Shown: positions 61,554 to 64,000 of the stretch, piece by piece | Numbering within the stretch: position 1 is the first letter of the stretch | How the letters are laid out: every line of letters begins with the position of its first letter | Source: Alphaproteobacteria bacterium | GTDB taxonomy: Bacteria > Pseudomonadota > Alphaproteobacteria > Micropepsales > Micropepsaceae | Assembly: GCA_024236055.1 (NCBI GenBank) | Contig: JACKLF010000003.1 | Coordinates: forward strand, 124,001 to 188,000 | Reading direction: 5' to 3' | DNA length: 64,000 bases | Position numbers and translations under genes: made by a program | Notes under the pieces: generated by a model | What the model saw: the letters and a program-made list of their open reading frames with translations, nothing else | What the model was told of the DNA's origin: nothing | The model's database searches: none

Positions 61554-62270
61554 TTGGACACGCCGATAGCACCGGATTCGCCTGATGCGGCGCGCGCTGC
61601 GGGCTCTGCCCCGCCGACCCTGCGCGCCCATGTGGTCAAGATGCTCAGGGCCGACATCCTGGCGGGCAAATACAAGCCGGGCGACCGGCTGAACGAAAGC
61701 CAGATCGCGCGCGAGCTGAACATCAGCCGCATTCCGGTGCGCGAGGCGCTGTCCCAGCTTCAGGAACAGGGGCTGGTGGTCAATCGCGAACGGCGCGGCA
61801 TGTTCGTGATGAGCCTGGGCGCCGAGGAAGTGCGCCAGATTTCCTCGCTGCGCATCATCCTGGAGGCCGAGGCGATCAAGCTGGCGCGCAGCCGCATGAC
61901 GCCCGAAGTGCTGGCCCGGCTGGAAAGCCTGATGGAGCAGATGGAAGCCTGGAACGGCACGCTGCTGGATGCTGCCGCGCTGGACCTGGAGTTTCACCGC
62001 GTGATCTGGCGCGCCACCGGCAATCCCTATCTGGAGCGCGCGCTCAACACGCTGATGGTGCCGATGTTCGCGCACAAGACGCTGGAGCATGTCAGCCAGG
62101 AGATTCGCCGCTGGCGGCTTTCGCATCATCGCGCATTGCTGGAACTGGTGGCCGGCCAGTCCGATGCCGATCCGCAGGAAGCGCTGTTGACGCATCTGCG
62201 CATGTCCTTCACCGAGCCGGAACGCTATTCGACCCTGTCGGCGTCGCATGCGGCCAAGCCGGCAACCTGA
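61554..62270 (+). CDS. GntR-family (FadR/FCD subgroup) transcriptional regulator
   Basis: 238 aa from TTG 61554, chosen because GGAGGGGGA lies just upstream; an ATG at 61503 overlapping the quinoprotein end has no such site. Winged helix: ADILAGKYKPGDRLNESQIA and ISRIPVREALSQLQEQGLV. The FCD sensor domain has helical LDLEFHRVIWRATGNPYL and LSHHRALLELVAG. Metal- or sugar-acid-sensing repressor, likely controlling the quinoprotein/ThuA genes on both sides. Confidence 0.87.
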   Translation: MDTPIAPDSPDAARAAGSAPPTLRAHVVKMLRADILAGKYKPGDRLNESQIARELNISRIPVREALSQLQEQGLVVNRERRGMFVMSLGAEEVRQISSLRIILEAEAIKLARSRMTPEVLARLESLMEQMEAWNGTLLDAAALDLEFHRVIWRATGNPYLERALNTLMVPMFAHKTLEHVSQEIRRWRLSHHRALLELVAGQSDADPQEALLTHLRMSFTEPERYSTLSASHAAKPAT

Positions 62271-62397
62271 AAAAATTTAAATCCGCTCAAAGTGTCGCCG
62301 GATTTCGCATTTGCGGAAAGAAAGAGGCGTTCAGACCGCGACAAGCGCGCCATCGGGGCAAGATGTCCGCTGGAAAAAGCGGTCCATGGCCAGTAAG

Positions 62398-62419
62398 CTG
62401 TAGCGTATATTGTCTACAG
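62398..62419. promoter_or_regulatory. palindrome, candidate GntR operator upstream of the ThuA-like gene
   Basis: CTGTAG and CTACAG arms (perfect, 6 bp) with a 10-bp spacer, 60 bp before the ThuA-like ATG. Confidence 0.5.
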
Positions 62420-62479
62420 AGATGGGGCGTATCGAACCTCCACCTGTCACGACAGATTCAGGAAGAGGAACGCTGACCC

Positions 62480-63373
62480 ATGTTTTCTTTGAAGAGTGTT
62501 TTGCCGTTGGCGGGCGCTGCCGTCATCGCGCTTGCCGCCTCCACCGCCACGGCTGAAACCGCCGCCGATTATTCGCAGTATGCCCAGTGGCCCGCGCCCA
62601 AGTCCCAGGGCCAGAACGTCAACGGCATGCACATCTACCTGTTTGCCGGCCTCAAGAGCCACGGCCCGGGCGCGCATGACTATCCGCACTGGCTGGACAC
62701 CTGGTCCAAGCTGCTGACCCAGCATGGCGCGGTCGTCGATGGCGGCCTGTCCTTCCCCAGCGCCGACAAGCTGGCCAAGGCTGATGTCGTGGTCATCTAC
62801 AAGGGCGATGCCGGCTACATGACGCCCGAGCAGCGCGCGGACCTGCAGAACTACGTCAAGCGTGGCGGTGGCCTGGTCACCCTGCACGATTCGCTGTGCG
62901 GCCCCGACCCGGCGGATTTCGCCTCGCTTGTGGGTGCCGGCAAGAAGCACGGCCAGACCAACTACACCTGGACCGCGACGCTGGACTACAACGTGGTCGA
63001 CAAGGACAATCCCATCATCAAGGGCATGCCGATGGAGGTCTATGACGAGGCCTTCTACAACATGACCTTCGCGCCCGAAGGCGTGCATCCCATCCTGACC
63101 GTCAAGATGCCCGATACGCCCAGCGCCGAACGTGGCGGCGGCGTGGGCAAGGTGGTGCCGCAGATGTGGACCTATGAGCACACCGCCAAGGGCGGCACCG
63201 CGCCGGCCCGCGCCTTTGTCTGGATGCAGGGCCACATGGTCGACAGCCTGGAGGATCCGGCGATCCGCACGGTGCTGATGCGCGGCATCGCCTGGGCCGG
63301 CAAGAAGCCCTATACCGAGCTGACGGACTATGTGCCGCCGCCGCCGCGCCAGCATTTGCCGCCGGGGCAGTAA
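62480..63373 (+). CDS. ThuA-like exported protein
   Basis: 297 aa. Signal peptide MFSLKSVLPLAGAAVIALAA with cleavage after ATA. Domain with MHIYLFAGLKSHGPGAHDYP, KADVVVIYKGDAGYMTPEQR and YVKRGGGLVTLHDSLCG, then MWTYEHTAKGGTAPARAFVW. Same fold as the protein at 58435-59274 but clearly diverged. Periplasmic; role in sugar oxidation loci not established. The partial quinoprotein gene follows after 86 bp, so the two probably form a unit. Confidence 0.8.
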   Translation: MFSLKSVLPLAGAAVIALAASTATAETAADYSQYAQWPAPKSQGQNVNGMHIYLFAGLKSHGPGAHDYPHWLDTWSKLLTQHGAVVDGGLSFPSADKLAKADVVVIYKGDAGYMTPEQRADLQNYVKRGGGLVTLHDSLCGPDPADFASLVGAGKKHGQTNYTWTATLDYNVVDKDNPIIKGMPMEVYDEAFYNMTFAPEGVHPILTVKMPDTPSAERGGGVGKVVPQMWTYEHTAKGGTAPARAFVWMQGHMVDSLEDPAIRTVLMRGIAWAGKKPYTELTDYVPPPPRQHLPPGQ

Positions 63374-63392
63374 ATCGAAACAACAGGGCGGG

Positions 63393-63419
63393 GGCGGCCA
63401 TCGCCGGGCGATGGCCGCC
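63393..63419 (+). other. stable intergenic hairpin
   Basis: An 11-bp perfect stem (GGCGGCCATCG with CGATGGCCGCC, 5-base loop) lies between the ThuA-like gene and the quinoprotein gene. No T run follows, so it is more likely an mRNA processing or stability element than a terminator. Confidence 0.5.
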
Positions 63420-63459
63420 TTCGCGTTGAATATCCGTGAATATCGTGGGGAGTGGAGTG

Positions 63460-64000
63460 ATGATGAAATCGGTTTTGAAGGCGGCGAGCTGCATGGCGGC
63501 ACTGGCCCTGTTGGCAGGCGGCGCGCAGGCGGCCGATCCGCTGAAGGCGTCCACCGACTGGCAGACCTCCGGTCACGACCTGGGCGGCCAGCGCTATTCC
63601 CCGCTGACCCAGATCACCGCGGACAATGTCGACCAGCTCACCCCAGCCTGGAGCATTCACCTGACGCCTGAAGGCTACAAGGGCCGTCCGCGTCTGGCCG
63701 AGGCGATTCCGATCGTGGTCGGCAGCATGATGTATATTGCCTCGCCCTATGCCCAGATCCTGGCGGTGGACGCCACCACCGGCCGTCGCATCTGGACCTA
63801 TGATCTTCCCGACAATGACGACGCCACGCGGCGCGGCGTTGCCTATTGGCCCGGCGGCGAGGGCGCCCCGGCCTCAATCGTGTTCGGCTCGCGCCTGGGC
63901 CGGCTCTATTCGCTCAATGCCCGGACCGGCCAGCTCAATTCCGGCTTCGGCGAAAACGGCATCCTCAACATGAAGACGCCGGACGTGATGCCCGCGGACG
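63460..64000 (+). CDS. PQQ-dependent dehydrogenase, N-terminal part (3' cut by window)
   Basis: Starts at ATG 63460 (or 63463) behind GGGGAGTGGAG. Signal peptide MMKSVLKAASCMAALALLAG with cleavage after AQA. Then the quinoprotein opening DWQTSGHDLGGQRYSPLTQI, and blades IVVGSMMYIASPYAQILAVD and TGRRIWTYDLPDNDDATRRG. It resembles the enzyme at 422-2299 (both have RGxAYWPG after blade one) more than the lipoprotein enzyme at 59477. 180 codons are visible. Confidence 0.88.
   Translation, partial: MMKSVLKAASCMAALALLAGGAQAADPLKASTDWQTSGHDLGGQRYSPLTQITADNVDQLTPAWSIHLTPEGYKGRPRLAEAIPIVVGSMMYIASPYAQILAVDATTGRRIWTYDLPDNDDATRRGVAYWPGGEGAPASIVFGSRLGRLYSLNARTGQLNSGFGENGILNMKTPDVMPAD

Overview
The window is high-GC DNA from an alphaproteobacterium. 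The xylose genes are of the Caulobacter type (XylB/XylC). The glycogen locus has the Agrobacterium/Rhizobium order glgP-glgB-glgC-glgA-pgm-glgX. A large TonB-dependent receptor, several Tat-exported proteins and several periplasmic quinoproteins fit a plant-polymer-degrading heterotroph related to Caulobacterales, Sphingomonadales or Micropepsales. I cannot fix the genus.

Layout. 1-13.6 kb: periplasmic sugar oxidation and rare-sugar catabolism: a PQQ dehydrogenase with a DenD-like dehydrogenase, an NHL propeller, a GMC flavoprotein with its subunit 3, an FKBP isomerase, a PhyH oxygenase, an MFS carrier, two TIM-barrel isomerases, a DUF1080 hydrolase and a Gfo/Idh oxidoreductase. Together these resemble a 3-keto-glycoside pathway. 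13.6-19.65 kb: a decayed mobile region. It starts with five tandem ~140-bp units, each carrying the first ~19 nt of a tRNA-Gly gene. These end in a tRNA-Gly-like gene with a CCT anticodon. Then come a multiply frameshifted tyrosine integrase, a truncated Hanks-type kinase joined to a truncated TPR gene, a HUH Rep-like remnant, and a ~120-bp inverted repeat around a tRNA-Gly 3' half. 19.65-23.1 kb: DUF2189 membrane protein, PDZ protein, OmpA lipoprotein, bicupin. 23.3-27.8 kb: a DUF1592-type cytochrome and its DUF1552 partner. 27.8-34.4 kb: a small exported protein, a hybrid histidine kinase, a LuxR-type response regulator and a TonB receptor. 34.4-50.3 kb: hydratase, alpha-glucosidase, the glycogen operon (in which GlgA and phosphoglucomutase are one continuous reading frame), zwf and galM. 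50.4-58.4 kb: glucuronoxylan/xylose utilisation: LacI regulator, xylB, xylC, GH43 xylosidase, hexuronate-type MFS and GH67 alpha-glucuronidase, with two LacI-type palindromes. 58.4-64 kb: two ThuA-like proteins, two further PQQ dehydrogenases and a GntR regulator with candidate operators.

How it works together. Xylan side chains and oligomers are cut by AguA and GH43, and xylose is oxidised by XylB and XylC. Glucose and glucosides are oxidised in the periplasm by the quinoproteins and the GMC enzyme, or taken in and stored as glycogen. Zwf leads glucose-6-phosphate into the Entner-Doudoroff or pentose phosphate route. The most notable observations are the tRNA-fragment tandem array with its adjoining integrase wreck, the seamless GlgA-Pgm fusion, and a perfect intrinsic terminator that contains the start codon of the FKBP gene.
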